From Thoreauomyces humboldtii (taxonomy: Eukaryota > Chytridiomycota > Chytridiomycetes > Spizellomycetales > Powellomycetaceae): a stretch of 19,883 nucleotides of DNA. Position numbers and translations under genes: made by a program. The notes under the pieces were generated by a model that worked only from the letters and a program-made list of their open reading frames with translations, was not told where the DNA came from and did no database searches. Where the stretch lies: the NCBI GenBank assembly GCA_027596035.1, contig JADGJA010000397.1, forward strand, positions 1-19,883, given 5' to 3'. The first letter of the stretch is position 1; the number at the start of each line of letters is the position of its first letter. Shown here piece after piece: positions 1 to 10,614 of this stretch.

Positions 1-1231
<1,231 letters not shown>

Positions 1232-1911
1232 ATACCAGCTCCCATCACGCACACACACACACATGCACACACCACCCTGTCTCGCGACGTTCTTGTATCC
1301 GTTGCCTTTCGTATCGTTCCCGCGGTATTCTGGTTCAACGACTTGCCGAACCACCGCTCCAGTTTACATCCTTTTTCTTTTTTCGCTCTAGTTTCCCTCG
1401 TCGCGTCGCTCGCGTCTTTGGCTTCTATGCCCACCGTCCGCGACCGTTTTATCTATCACGTTCGACGTGATCGCCGGTTCCGCAGTCCTCGCGCCAGAAC
1501 CTCAGCCGACGGTCGTTTACAACTCCTTGCCAAGTTCTCGTCAAGGTTGCCAGTCCGCGTTCCACTCGACAACGTCAAGACATGCCAATCCCTTGTCAAC
1601 CGCTTGCCAACGGTCGCCTTGCCACACAAGTCATGCCAACTTCCCAATCATTGCCAATCAAGATCTTGCCAGTCCCGATCTCCCTTTCAAACCTTGCCAA
1701 TCAAGTCCTGCCAGTCTCGTTCATCGGACATGTCAATCAAGTTTGCCTATCCTTGCCAAGCACCAACGCCGCCTGAACCCAGGTCCTGTGTTTCATCCAG
1801 TCAGGTTTAGTTTCAGAGTCCGTCCATCATCGGGAGGGGCAGCTTCTAACCAGTCTTTCAACCACCACGTGTGCTACGACATTCACGAAAACTAAAAGCT
1901 ATCTATCTCTC
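1232..1911. other. Convergent intergenic region with TTGCCA word cluster
   Basis: This stretch lies between the stop codons of the Ran gene and the MYND gene and must hold both 3' UTRs. It starts with a short CA-rich microsatellite near 1247-1270. It then carries a cluster of TTGCCA or TGCCA words at 1527-1758. Open frames here are short, show no recognisable domain and are not supported as genes. Confidence 0.7.
1527..1758 (+). repeat. Interspersed TTGCCA/TGCCA repeat cluster
   Basis: Eleven TGCCA words occur on this strand, eight of them as TTGCCA, starting near 1527, 1547, 1583, 1604, 1619, 1634, 1651, 1666, 1694, 1709 and 1753. Two larger near-identical blocks of about 28 nt begin at 1651 and 1694 with TTGCCAATCAAG, a period of 43. 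Spacing is otherwise irregular, so this is a diverged repeat or a binding-site array rather than a clean satellite. Confidence 0.7.
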
Positions 1912-3260
1912 TTACAGTCTCCCGTACCCACTGAAGGCCATCCACTGCTCCGCGATCATCCCTTTGCCTCCCGCTCCCCCACCCGCGCCGGCGCCTGCGA
2001 GTCCCCCGGTCCCGAGCCCTGTCCCGATCCGTGTTCCACCGCAGACGTCGCTGTGCTGAGACTGATGCTCGTCCCTGCAGTCGTCACCGCAGTACCACAC
2101 GTTGGGACACGCGTTCCGGCAGGTCCTGGGCTCCGAGAGGGACGTCATGCAGCAGTAGGCGCAACGGGTGCGTAGGTTCTGGGTCGACTTCCGGGAGAGG
2201 AGGAGACGGGGTCGAGCACTTTGGGTGGGCTGCGATGGTGATCGTGGCGGGAACGTCTCCATCGTCGTCGTCGATGTCAACGTTGGCGAATCGCTCGGCT
2301 CCGTTCGTCGAGATGGCGGAGATCCTGGAAGAGGCGGAGGTCGAGGATGGGATGGAGATCGAGGTTGCGGTGCCATGAGGAGAAGTCGCGTGAGGACCGA
2401 GGAGGAAGCCACGAGCTTGGAGGCGAAAGTCGGTGGATTGGGTGATATGAGGGAGGCGACGCAGGGACGATCCAGATGGTACGTCACGAGCAAAGATTGG
2501 GACGTCGATTCGTCCCTCAGTTCCAGGTTCAGGATCGCGAGCTAAAAAAAAAAAACAGAAGCGCGAAGGGATGTGTGAGTGAGATCAGGTCGAGAAAGGG
2601 AAAGCATGGGATGGATGGTGGGAATTTGCATCTGTTTACCTGCAACGCGACGGCCCTCCTCCCATCCGCGCCTCCATCTCCATCATCCGCATCCTCCAGC
2701 ATCGAAGCCACGAGACTGGTGGCTTCCTCCAGGAGATCCCTGACGGATCCCTTCTTGTCCATCTCCCCGACCGTGTCCCCGCGTCCGGGCAACGCCACAG
2801 GAGGACTGCTGGCGTCCTCCCGTCCTCCCGCTCGCTCCAACGCCTGCTCGTAGATCAGTCTCCCCACGTCCAGTCGCAGGGCCCAGCAGCAGAGAGGCGG
2901 GTCGGATGATTCGGGACGGAGACGGGAGGCGATCTGGAGCCGGGCGCGCGCGTGGATGAGGATCTCGACGGCCGGTCGTCTGCAGAGTCGGGCGACGGAG
3001 ACGAGGTGGGTCAGTATGACGAGGGTCTGGGGTGGTGGTGGTGTGTTGGTGGGGGCGGTGGTGATGTGGACGGGCCATTCGAAGTTCATGAGTTCGAGGG
3101 TTCGTAGTAGGGCTCTGTATGTCGGTTTGTGTATTGATGGCGATGATGATGGTGATGATGATGAAGCTGCTGCTGCTGCTGCTGCGAGAACGGTGGCTAG
3201 AAGGTGTTGCGCTTTGACGTGAGCTTCGGGATCCACCACCAGTGGGATGGACGATACGAT

Positions 3261-3293
<33 letters not shown>

Positions 3294-4139
3294 CGCCTGA
3301 GCCTGAGCCAAAGCGACGTCATGGACGGCGACGAGTCTCGTCGCGAGATCCACGGCCAGGTCCATCATGTCCTCGTCCTTGTCCCTCAACTCCATGGCGT
3401 GATCCACTCCGATCGCGAAGAGGGACCTGAACTCTTCCTCCTCGATGCCCGCGATCCCCGTCCCCGTCCCCGCCGTCCCCGTCCTCAGGGCGTGGTAGAT
3501 GGCGAGGGCGCACAGATGCATGTGAAGACCGTGTCTCTTGTTTCCAGCCTCGGCTATGGCCTTCCCCAACGCCAAGGCCAGACGAGCCACGCTCGCCATC
3601 CTCGTCCTCCTCCTCCCCGGGTCGGAACTCGAACCCCCGTTTCCATCATCAACCTCAATTCCGTTCCCCTTCTTCCCGACCAGACGATGCAGGATGTCCC
3701 CGTCGTCCTCCCCGCACCGTTCCGGATGGTCCGTGATCCAAGCCGCGAGTCCCATCCCGTCGTCCGCGAACCTCAGCGCCTTGAGGAGCGAGTCCATTCC
3801 GTCGAGCGGGGAGGAGATTGCGCACTTGTAGAGCGTCGCGTTGTAGCATGCCGTTGCGTACGGGAGCAGGAGGGAGGGCGTGACGAGGGTGGCGGTGGAG
3901 TCTAGTGGGATGGAGTATATCCAGTCTGCGGAGACGTCGAGGTCGTGGTTGGGGTCGACGTTGGGTTGAGTGGCGGTGGCGTTTTTGGTCGTGTTGGTGC
4001 TGGTAGTGGTGGTGGTGGTGAATGAGAGGACCAATGACGGGAAGGATGACGAAGGGGAGGAACACGAGCAACAGTACGAGTGAAAGGAGGCCGACTCTCG
4101 GTCCAGACGTTCCACGAAACTCTCCACGGCGCCGTTCAT
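1912..4139 (-). CDS. Helical (TPR-like) protein with C-terminal MYND zinc finger, two exons
   Basis: Exon 1 runs from 4139 down to 2640 and exon 2 from 2541 down to 1912. The intron (2639-2542, 98 nt) has donor CAG|GTAAAC and a polypyrimidine tract before TAG, and joining keeps the frame. The product is about 709 aa. The middle is Ala/Leu-rich and looks like helical repeats, possibly TPR-like, interrupted by a (AQ)n tract, an alanine run and Ser/Asp-rich linkers. Residues about 627-667 carry eight ligands, C-x2-C-x9-C-x3-C-x5-C-x3-C-x7-H-x3-C, the MYND pattern; MYND fingers usually bind short proline-rich peptides. A Gly/Ala-rich tail follows. No SET domain is visible, so it is not a SMYD methyltransferase. 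The frame stays open upstream to 4334 but has no ATG before 4139. Function is unknown; the N-terminus is the least certain part. Confidence 0.75.
3260..3311 (-). repeat. Hexanucleotide repeat coding for (Ala-Gln)n
   Basis: A near-perfect array of CTGAGC-type hexamers (plus strand) lies inside the MYND gene and encodes alternating Ala-Gln on the minus strand, with one CTGCGC variant. A hexamer keeps the frame when it expands, so length variation between strains would be tolerated. A separate CTG run at about 3167-3186 encodes polyalanine. Confidence 0.85.
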
Positions 4140-4201
4140 TACTGTAGATACACGGTAGATACGGTAAGCGAGGCCTGTGCAGTTTGGCGACGGAAGTACC
4201 A

Positions 4202-4264
4202 GGATACCGGGACTTCGGGAAAGAATACCGGTACTTCGGGAAAGGATACCGGTACTTTGGGAAA
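4202..4264 (+). repeat. Three-copy 21-bp tandem repeat upstream of the MYND gene
   Basis: Three 21-bp units at 4202-4222, 4223-4243 and 4244-4264 share the core ATACCGGNACTTYGGGAAA, with single-base differences. They lie 60-125 bp upstream of the likely ATG (4139) of the minus-strand gene, in its promoter or 5' UTR. The same frame would encode a Ser-Thr-Gly-Ile-Leu repeat if translation began further upstream. Confidence 0.85.
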
Positions 4265-4806
4265 CGCCGGTGAAGTATTTTTGAGAGTTGAGGATCTCAT
4301 GTGGATCCTCAAAGAGATCGTCGAAAAGGTTCACTGGGTTCTCCGAACACCAAAGCCTCGTAGATAAAAAGAGTATACGACTTGATGCTTAGTACCCCTT
4401 GGTCAAGGCTTTGTATATTGCATATAGAACTGGACGCAACCGGTGCTGCTAATGGCGATGTACAGTTCATGTTGCTCGATCCGCATTTGGGGACGGCCTT
4501 CGTTTGAGCGGGTTATATTCTCAAAAATGCAGACAGTACTCTGATTCAAGCTGTTTTTCACGCTTATGTCCTGTTTGATGTTCATGTCGCAAAGTTGGCC
4601 AAATAATATGTTTTCGGAGGCCGCACATTCCCGAAGGACATTTCATTCGCAGAACAGCATCCTACAGCGTACATCATCCTAAACTCTTTATCATTCCATT
4701 TTCTGCAGATGGCACGCTCCCTCGAAGCGAACTTTAGTGAAGATTCATCCCGCTAGAAAAGAGCTGTCTAAACTCTTATTGCTGCATTGGTCTCGTCGAC
4801 GAAACA

Positions 4807-4861
4807 ACCTCAATGACCCACTCAGAGGGCGAAATCAGAGCTCGCGTACCGTCATTGAGGT
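4807..4861. repeat. 11-bp perfect inverted repeat
   Basis: ACCTCAATGAC at 4807-4817 is matched by its exact complement GTCATTGAGGT at 4851-4861, with a 33-nt spacer. A 10-bp perfect palindrome, TCGTCGACGA, lies just to the left near 4794-4803. Pairing stops at the outer flanks. Confidence 0.8.
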
Positions 4862-4988
4862 ATGATTAGCGCTTCATGGCTACTCAAGACCGCACGGTCC
4901 AAGAAATGGTGCTTAATTATGAATTTCGATAGCGTGAATCAACACTTTGAAACGATATCGTAACGATTACGGGGGAGCTCACAGGTAA

Positions 4989-5025
4989 AGGACGCCTATA
5001 AGCGTCCTAGAGCAGCAAGCTGCTC
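4989..5025. repeat. Two adjacent perfect stem-loops
   Basis: AGGACGC (4989-4995) pairs with GCGTCCT (5002-5008) around a six-base CTATAA loop. One base later GAGCAGC (5010-5016) pairs with GCTGCTC (5019-5025) around AA. Each stem is 7 bp without mismatch. The pair could be part of a structured RNA or a DNA cruciform site; nothing around it identifies a known RNA family. Confidence 0.7.
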
Positions 5026-5617
5026 GGGTGGTGCGTTCTGTGCCCGGATGCGAGCTCAACGGCACGATAACTACACGTCGGGCGTCCGCTGTGCAAGCGT
5101 CGCTACGGTTTGATATTGCTGTCTCCCACCCACTTGTGGTCTGGACGCTGTATCGCATCAATGGTCGCTATTGTCGGGTTTCAAGCGTTTCGTAGGTGGG
5201 GACAATGTCAAATCTGCGTTGGACGATCTAATACATGGAATGCAACGTAATTCCTTCTTTGTTTTGAGGTAAGTCCTTCAAAGAAAACTTTCGTAGCGCA
5301 GCGGTATGTGCTTCCGGCTTACCCCAGGATATTTCGAGTCTGGGCTGTTGAGTACGAATAACAGATCGTTTCTTTCTGGAGACTCATGCCGTGTCATGAT
5401 ACCAGGAGCTTGGCGACTGGCGAACGGCTTTCTGGCATGGGGAAAAAGGGATTCCCTGCCGAGTGTACTACAGCAGTCACTCGACAGACGGCTTCCCTTC
5501 AGGTTTTCCTGCTTTTTCACCGCCCGCACGACCGCCCGCACCTTGTGGCCGTGTCCCTGCCAGTCTGCTTTGTCCTACGGTCACCTCATGCCGCCCCAGC
5601 CAGGCTGGAGCGTTGTT

Positions 5618-5624
5618 TATAAAA
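5618..5624 (+). promoter_or_regulatory. TATA box of the Myb-like gene
   Basis: TATAAAA lies about 125 bp upstream of the ATG at 5748. It is followed by a pyrimidine-rich, C/T/A leader with no upstream ATG before the coding start, as expected for a strongly expressed or regulated fungal gene. Confidence 0.65.
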
Positions 5625-5747
5625 GACGCCTGCAGGCTCTTTGCTGCCTCCCATTCTTCCATCCTTCTACGACCACGACATTCCTTCACATTCGTTCACT
5701 TTCACAACCAACTTTCCCCACTCAATCCTACGAACTGCACATCGAAC

Positions 5748-6062
5748 ATGACAGCGTGTAACAAGCGTTTCATGCAGTCGCTTCTGGTATGTCAAACTCG
5801 AAGCAGATACTCCATGAGTGAACTTGGGGTTGACAGGTGTGTTTTTTCCTTCAAGAAACATCCGTGGCGCGGGGGCGCTTATTGGACGGAAGCTGAGGAG
5901 AAAGCATTGGGCGCTGCCCGAGCCCGCGGTGCATCCATCAAGGAGATGGCGTACGATCACAGACGCACCACCGCCGCCATTTACCAACGGCTGAAAGTCC
6001 TCGATCTTGCCGAGCTCCCCGCAGTTGGTCTCGACGACACCAAGATCGGCAAGCGCAAGTAG
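5748..6062 (+). CDS. Small Myb/SANT-like DNA-binding protein, two exons
   Basis: Exon 1 is 5748-5786 and exon 2 is 5856-6062. The intron is 69 nt, a multiple of three with no stop, so the retained form is also open (104 aa against 81 aa spliced). Its ends are GTATGT and TTCCTTCAAG. The body reads W-T-E-A-E-E-K-A-L, a helix with Ala/Arg, then RRTTAAIYQRL-x-V-L. This matches the three-helix Myb/SANT or homeodomain-like fold, with a helix-turn-helix at about residues 33-65 of the spliced product. A basic C-terminus (KIGKRK) could serve nuclear entry. A TATA box stands upstream. It is unusually small for a transcription factor and has only one repeat; it could instead be the relic of a larger gene or a co-factor subunit. 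DNA binding is inferred. Confidence 0.6.
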   Translation: MTACNKRFMQSLLVCQTRSRYSMSELGVDRCVFSFKKHPWRGGAYWTEAEEKALGAARARGASIKEMAYDHRRTTAAIYQRLKVLDLAELPAVGLDDTKIGKRK

Positions 6063-6099
6063 CAAGTAGCCGCCGCCGCAAGTAGCAAGTAGCAAGTAG
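6056..6099 (+). repeat. CAAGTAG heptad repeat spanning a stop codon
   Basis: Five exact CAAGTAG copies occur at 6056-6062, 6063-6069, 6079-6085, 6086-6092 and 6093-6099; the second and third are separated by CCGCCGCCG. The TAG stop of the Myb-like gene is part of the first copy. Confidence 0.9.
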
Positions 6100-6447
6100 C
6101 CGTTCACCAGCAAATACAAACTCACCTATAAGGAAAATGAAAGCAAATCTTGAAAGCGTCGGTTGTTTCTTTTCTTTCATTCGTGCCGACGAATATATCC
6201 CATCATTCAACCCCAAGATCCTGTGTCATCGTGGCTCAATGTCTTCGTCTTTGCATGGTATCCTAGGCATTCCTGCTTTTGCATGCGCAGTGTGAGTGAG
6301 GCAAATGTCTGCGTCGTTTGCGCGCGGAGGGGTATTAGCCGGGTGTTTTCCATAGATTCGGCTGGTTTTCCCCTCTGTGTTCTAAGCCCGCAGCTCTCAT
6401 TAACCCCCCCGCACAAACTTCTCCGACGTCCCCGAGCTGCCCTCGGC
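6063..6447 (+). other. Leader/promoter region of the PPP1R37-like gene
   Basis: This is the gap between the Myb-like stop and the chosen ATG at 6448. The downstream frame is open back to 6163, but that extension reads as low-complexity, Cys/Phe-rich sequence with no domain, so I treat it as 5' UTR and promoter. After the CAAGTAG copies I see nothing distinctive. Confidence 0.5.
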
Positions 6448-9400
6448 ATGCTTGAACCCCTGAGCGACGATGGCGGTGACGCCGACTTGGGAGTGGGGAA
6501 CTTCGAGATTCACACTCCTATCTCAACTGGAATCCCTGCTAGCATCAATGTCGACCAGCATCACGAAGAGGACGGCGACGAAGCGAACTTGAGGGAGGAG
6601 GGAGAGGAACTTGATGGGCAGCTCACGCCGGGAACGCCGGACGGACCACTAGTACAACCACCACGACCACCCCCATCTGTAGACCGCAACCGTCCGCCTG
6701 TCTCCGCGGCTCGAGGACAGTCTGAGGAGGACATCAGTGGGGCATCCTTGTCCTTTTCGCGGCCCTCCGGTGCACCAGGCGCCGGCTTCGCATCATCCTC
6801 CTCCTCCTCGGCGTCTCCTGTTCGCCAAAGTCCTCCGCCCATCCATCCGCCACGGCATCACTCTCTAGCGGAAGCGACCATCGACAAGGTTATTCCTTCA
6901 AAACTGAAGATTGTTGAGGACCACCATAGGCTAATGCAGGAGCCTCATCCGGTCATGTCGCCTCGCACCATAACATCTTCTGCCCAAAGTTTTGGCGCTA
7001 CAAAACCAATGAGCCCACAAGCACCTTCATCGTCTTCCTCCTCTTCAACAGTCCCATCTGCTCTTTCTCCGCCCGCTCTCGCTCCCGGCGAAGACCTCGA
7101 CGCGACGTTTGCTCAACTACTCTCCATGGGCTTCGAGGCCGACATGTGTGAATTGGCCATATCGGGATGTCTGGCCACGCGTGCGAGGCTTGGAGAGGGT
7201 GCGCCATCCATCGGTTTGACCGAAGCCGCCGTGGCGTACATCGTGGCACGAATGGGAGAGACCTCGGCTCGGGACATTGCCGGTAAGCAGCTGGAATCTT
7301 CGGGTACGCTCTGTTCCCGGGAGACCCATGGTGGAACTCGGATGGGACGGAAGCTGGGAGTTCAGAAGATGGCTGCTCAAGCAGAAGCCTTGAGGGGTTT
7401 CGAATCTGTTCGAGGATCGGCAGCATAGGTAACTGCTCTGACGGTTTGCATCTCTTACTTTAGTCAAACCAGTTCGCCCAGCCAGTCACCTACCGTCGGG
7501 CGCTAGCCGTCCTCGCGGCATTCTCAAACCCGCTCCTGCGCCTCTCCAACCGCCATCCCTTTTCTCACGCTTTGCGAAACAGATGGATACAGCAGCTGAC
7601 GCGTTTTCGTCGACTCTGGAAAAAATGAAGCCACTCCTTGCGGGTCTATCGAGTGGCGACCTTGATGCTGAGGAAGACAGCAACGGGTATTCAAGTCCCG
7701 TCTCAGCTCCGCAAGGGTCACGGATCTTGGAAAGCAGTCCAAAGAGGACAACGCCAGTCAGCCCATTTCCACCCTTCACGATAAGCCGCACCTCTCGGGA
7801 CTCGCTTCCTCGCCTCAGCACGGGTTCAGCCTCATCGGTCTTTGCATCCCGCGACTCTCTCGGTCCTACGCCGAAACATGTTCGCTTTTCATTTCCGGAT
7901 ATCAACGGAATGGAGCCAGGGCCTGCATCACCTGCGCTTACAGATGACAGCGCCAGCTTCTTTTCAGCGTGGGATGCATGGGACTCACCAATAGACCAAC
8001 CACCAAGCGTGACCGAAGCGCCAATTGCACCGCCCGTTGATCACGGCCCCCCGGCTAGGACGCGAATCGAGACGGCCGAGGCACTGATCACCTATTATCA
8101 GACCCGATGCGCTTTACGAAATCAGAAGATCGTGGAGAGCATCGCTGTGCAGATCAGAAAGGCGGTCGTGAGTGGACTGCCCCTCTCCGAGCTGGACCTT
8201 TTCGGTATGGGATCGTTTGGGCGCTTTCCCTTGGACATAGCAGCTTACGCCTTCAATTACGTTACCAATAAGAGATCGTGATCAGTTCAAAGAATGTGGC
8301 TTCCATTTCGGACCTTTTGGCTACTAGTTACCCTATCGGCAGAATTTCATTTGAAGGGGCTACACTTGAAGATGAGGTCAGTACGGAAAGGTCGGATGTG
8401 AGCAACGCAAGTGATGTTTCTGATCCGAGAAGATGTACAGAGTCTGAAGCCAGTGCTGTCCGCGATTTTACTTCATGACCACGTCAGAGAGTTGTCGCTG
8501 CGTGGTGCCAAAAAAATCGGGACCGCAACGCTTAAGTATCTATCTGTCTTCGTTAAAAAGGTATCGGTGGAAGTGAGGCCGTACTTTGTGCGCTGGCAGA
8601 CTAAACTAAAACTCGCGCAATGGCACGTTCTCAGAGCAAGGCTCTTCGCTCCCTTGACGTTTCGCGGATCTCCTTTGATCATCGGGCGATGTCTTACCTT
8701 GCTCACGCTCTCCGTGAGGGCACGGGTATTTTATCGACTCTTCGCATGGATGGTTGCGATGTGTCTCCTGCGTTGCTTCGCGTACTCAGCACCGGTGTCA
8801 TCGAATCGGGCCTCACAACTCTTACACTGCGGGACAACAGACTTACGCGAGAGAGTGGCGCAGCGTTTACGGACATACTACATGGCGGTTCCAGCCTTTC
8901 CTCATACATTATTAGGGGAATCAAGGTACTAGACTTGTCAGGAAACAGCCTTGGGGTAAGAAATATCGCACAAGACTTGGCGATCGCCACGAGATAGCTA
9001 ACTCGGGGTTGGACAGCGAGGAATAACGACCATCGCCGCTGGCCTAGCTAAAAATACCCGGCTCGAGGAGCTATATCTACGCAACAACCAAGCTCTGGAT
9101 GCACGTGACCTGAACGCTTTGGCGGAAGCGTTGGTAAGCTGATGCGAGGAGAGACAGATCGCTCGAGCGGCCGAATTGAAGTTTTGGTGAACAGAAGGCG
9201 AATACGCGTTTGCGAATACTCGATCTTAGCGGGACTGTTTTAGATGGGGAGAAAAAGGTTGATGCGGTAAGACACGAAAATTGAGGAAAGCGGTAATTTG
9301 CACGGTTAAGTCTCATTGTCGCCTTGCAAAGATATCAGCGCTGAAGGACGCACTCAATCACAACAAGACACTTCGTACGCTTTCCCTCTCCCGGACACAC

Positions 9401-10614
9401 CTAACTACTGAAGGTGAGCGCTTTCAAATGCAAGCATCACATCTCAGCCTCTCTGACTTCAAGGCATCCTGCAGGGGCCATCGCACTCGCGGAGTCACTT
9501 CCGCTCACTGATACTCTCCGTCAGCTGGAGCTCTCGCATAATCCACTGGATGTGGCCGGCACCATGGCCCTCGCCGTTTCGATGAAGATGAACCACAGCA
9601 TTGTCACTCTCGATATTGCTCCTGTTCTCAAGAAAGGGCTGCAACAGGGTATCGACGTATGTTTTCCGCTTTGCTTGTTAATCACGGCATCAAGGCAACT
9701 AAGCTGTTTTGCTGTTAAAGGACAACCCAGATCTAGCTTCTTTTCTTAACGACATCGCTATGTATACACAGCGAAACTCTGAAATTGCGTACTCAAGTCC
9801 AACCAAGGGGCGAGAGGAACAGTCGCTCGAGAGTTTGGGTGACGACACTGCAACGCGAATCGACGCTAGGAAATTAAGCAAGGACATCGAGACTGCCGTC
9901 GAAACTGCCAGAGTTCTAGAAGAAATCCTGGGAGCTGGCGGAAGCGCCGAGGAGGTCATACAGGTAAGTCTAGCAGTCTATCTCGACTAGCGAGCCGGAA
10001 CGCTGATGCGCGCTTGATCCGGTAGCAACTGCATGATCAGACTAGAAGTTTTCAAGGCACTCTCCAACAACTTGTCAGCGAAACGCCGGGGCTGTCAGAA
10101 GACCTTCTTGGTAGAGCGTAGTACTTCTCAAAAACTTTCTGCGTAGTGTGTTCTTACTTGCTATTCCTTCTTCAGTGACAGTCCTTTCAGCAAACGACGT
10201 TCTCGGCGGAGCGCTGGCAGCCTGGGCGCGTCGAAATGCTCAACCGGTAGTGCGACAAAGACTGAAAGATCCAGACAATCCCTTCGGTCTTGATGTGCCG
10301 CTTGTTGCTCGACCATCTTTCTCGCGTATGGGGTCGTCCGGGTCGACACCTGGAATGCTGGCACGGCACGGAGGTGGGGGGAGCTTTGGGAGCCTATCGT
10401 CGGATTTGGATCTCACAGGGATGGAGGAGGATGGCCCGCTGGGAATGGGATCGAGCGACACGAGCGGGAGGGTTGGTCATGGGAGACTGAATTCTGAGCT
10501 GGATGATCAGGTACGGAGCATCCGGAACGATTGGGCATAATTATTTTCTTGAAATAATGCTTTCCACAGATGAAAGAAATCGATGCCTTCCTGGACGATG
10601 AGGCGGACAAATGA
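6448..10614 (+). CDS. PPP1R37-like leucine-rich-repeat PP1 regulator with N-terminal UBA-like segment, 13 exons
   Basis: Proposed exons are 6448-7282, 7464-8204, 8273-8380, 8433-8560, 8635-8955, 9017-9133, 9195-9266, 9332-9413, 9475-9656, 9721-9963, 10026-10110, 10176-10510 and 10570-10614, giving about 1097 aa. Phases match at every junction. The exon 3/4 junction (weak donor near 8381; acceptor 8429 or 8432) is least certain. Residues 1-210 are disordered and Ser/Pro-rich; about 217-268 resemble a UBA fold (LLSMGF start). GILKP is followed by KHVRF at about 416-420, a classic RVxF docking motif for protein phosphatase 1. About 520-862 are ribonuclease-inhibitor-like leucine-rich repeats (LRSLDVS, LTTLTLRDNRL, LEELYLRNN, LRILDLSG, LRQLELSHNPL). 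The order RVxF, helix, then LRRs ending in MALAVSMKMNHS closely follows animal PPP1R37. It probably recruits and restrains PP1. The UBA part may belong to another transcript. Confidence 0.8.

Larger units (their letters stand above)
4265..5617. other. Gene-poor intergenic region with inverted repeats
   Basis: No open frame here has a recognisable domain or convincing splice context, and parts are more AT-rich than the flanking genes. The region contains an 11-bp perfect inverted repeat (4807-4861), two adjacent perfect hairpins (4989-5025) and a tRNA-like A-box/B-box pair (5291-5359). The last part serves as promoter of the small Myb-like gene. Confidence 0.6.

Noticed and set aside
3204..3905. 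233-aa plus-strand frame with Ser-Leu repeats
   Set aside because: It is the complement of the (Ala-Gln)n coding tract in the MYND gene; no domain.
1912..4139. SMYD-type SET/MYND lysine methyltransferase
   Set aside because: The MYND finger is at the C-terminus and no SET-domain motifs can be seen in the rest of the protein.
5288..5362. Functional tRNA-Val(TAC)
   Set aside because: The loop would read TAC, but the anticodon stem has a mismatch, the acceptor stem pairs only in part and the T arm cannot form.
6163..6447. N-terminal extension of the PPP1R37-like protein to an ATG at 6163
   Set aside because: The extra residues are low complexity with no domain; the ATG at 6448 starts the acidic disordered region expected.
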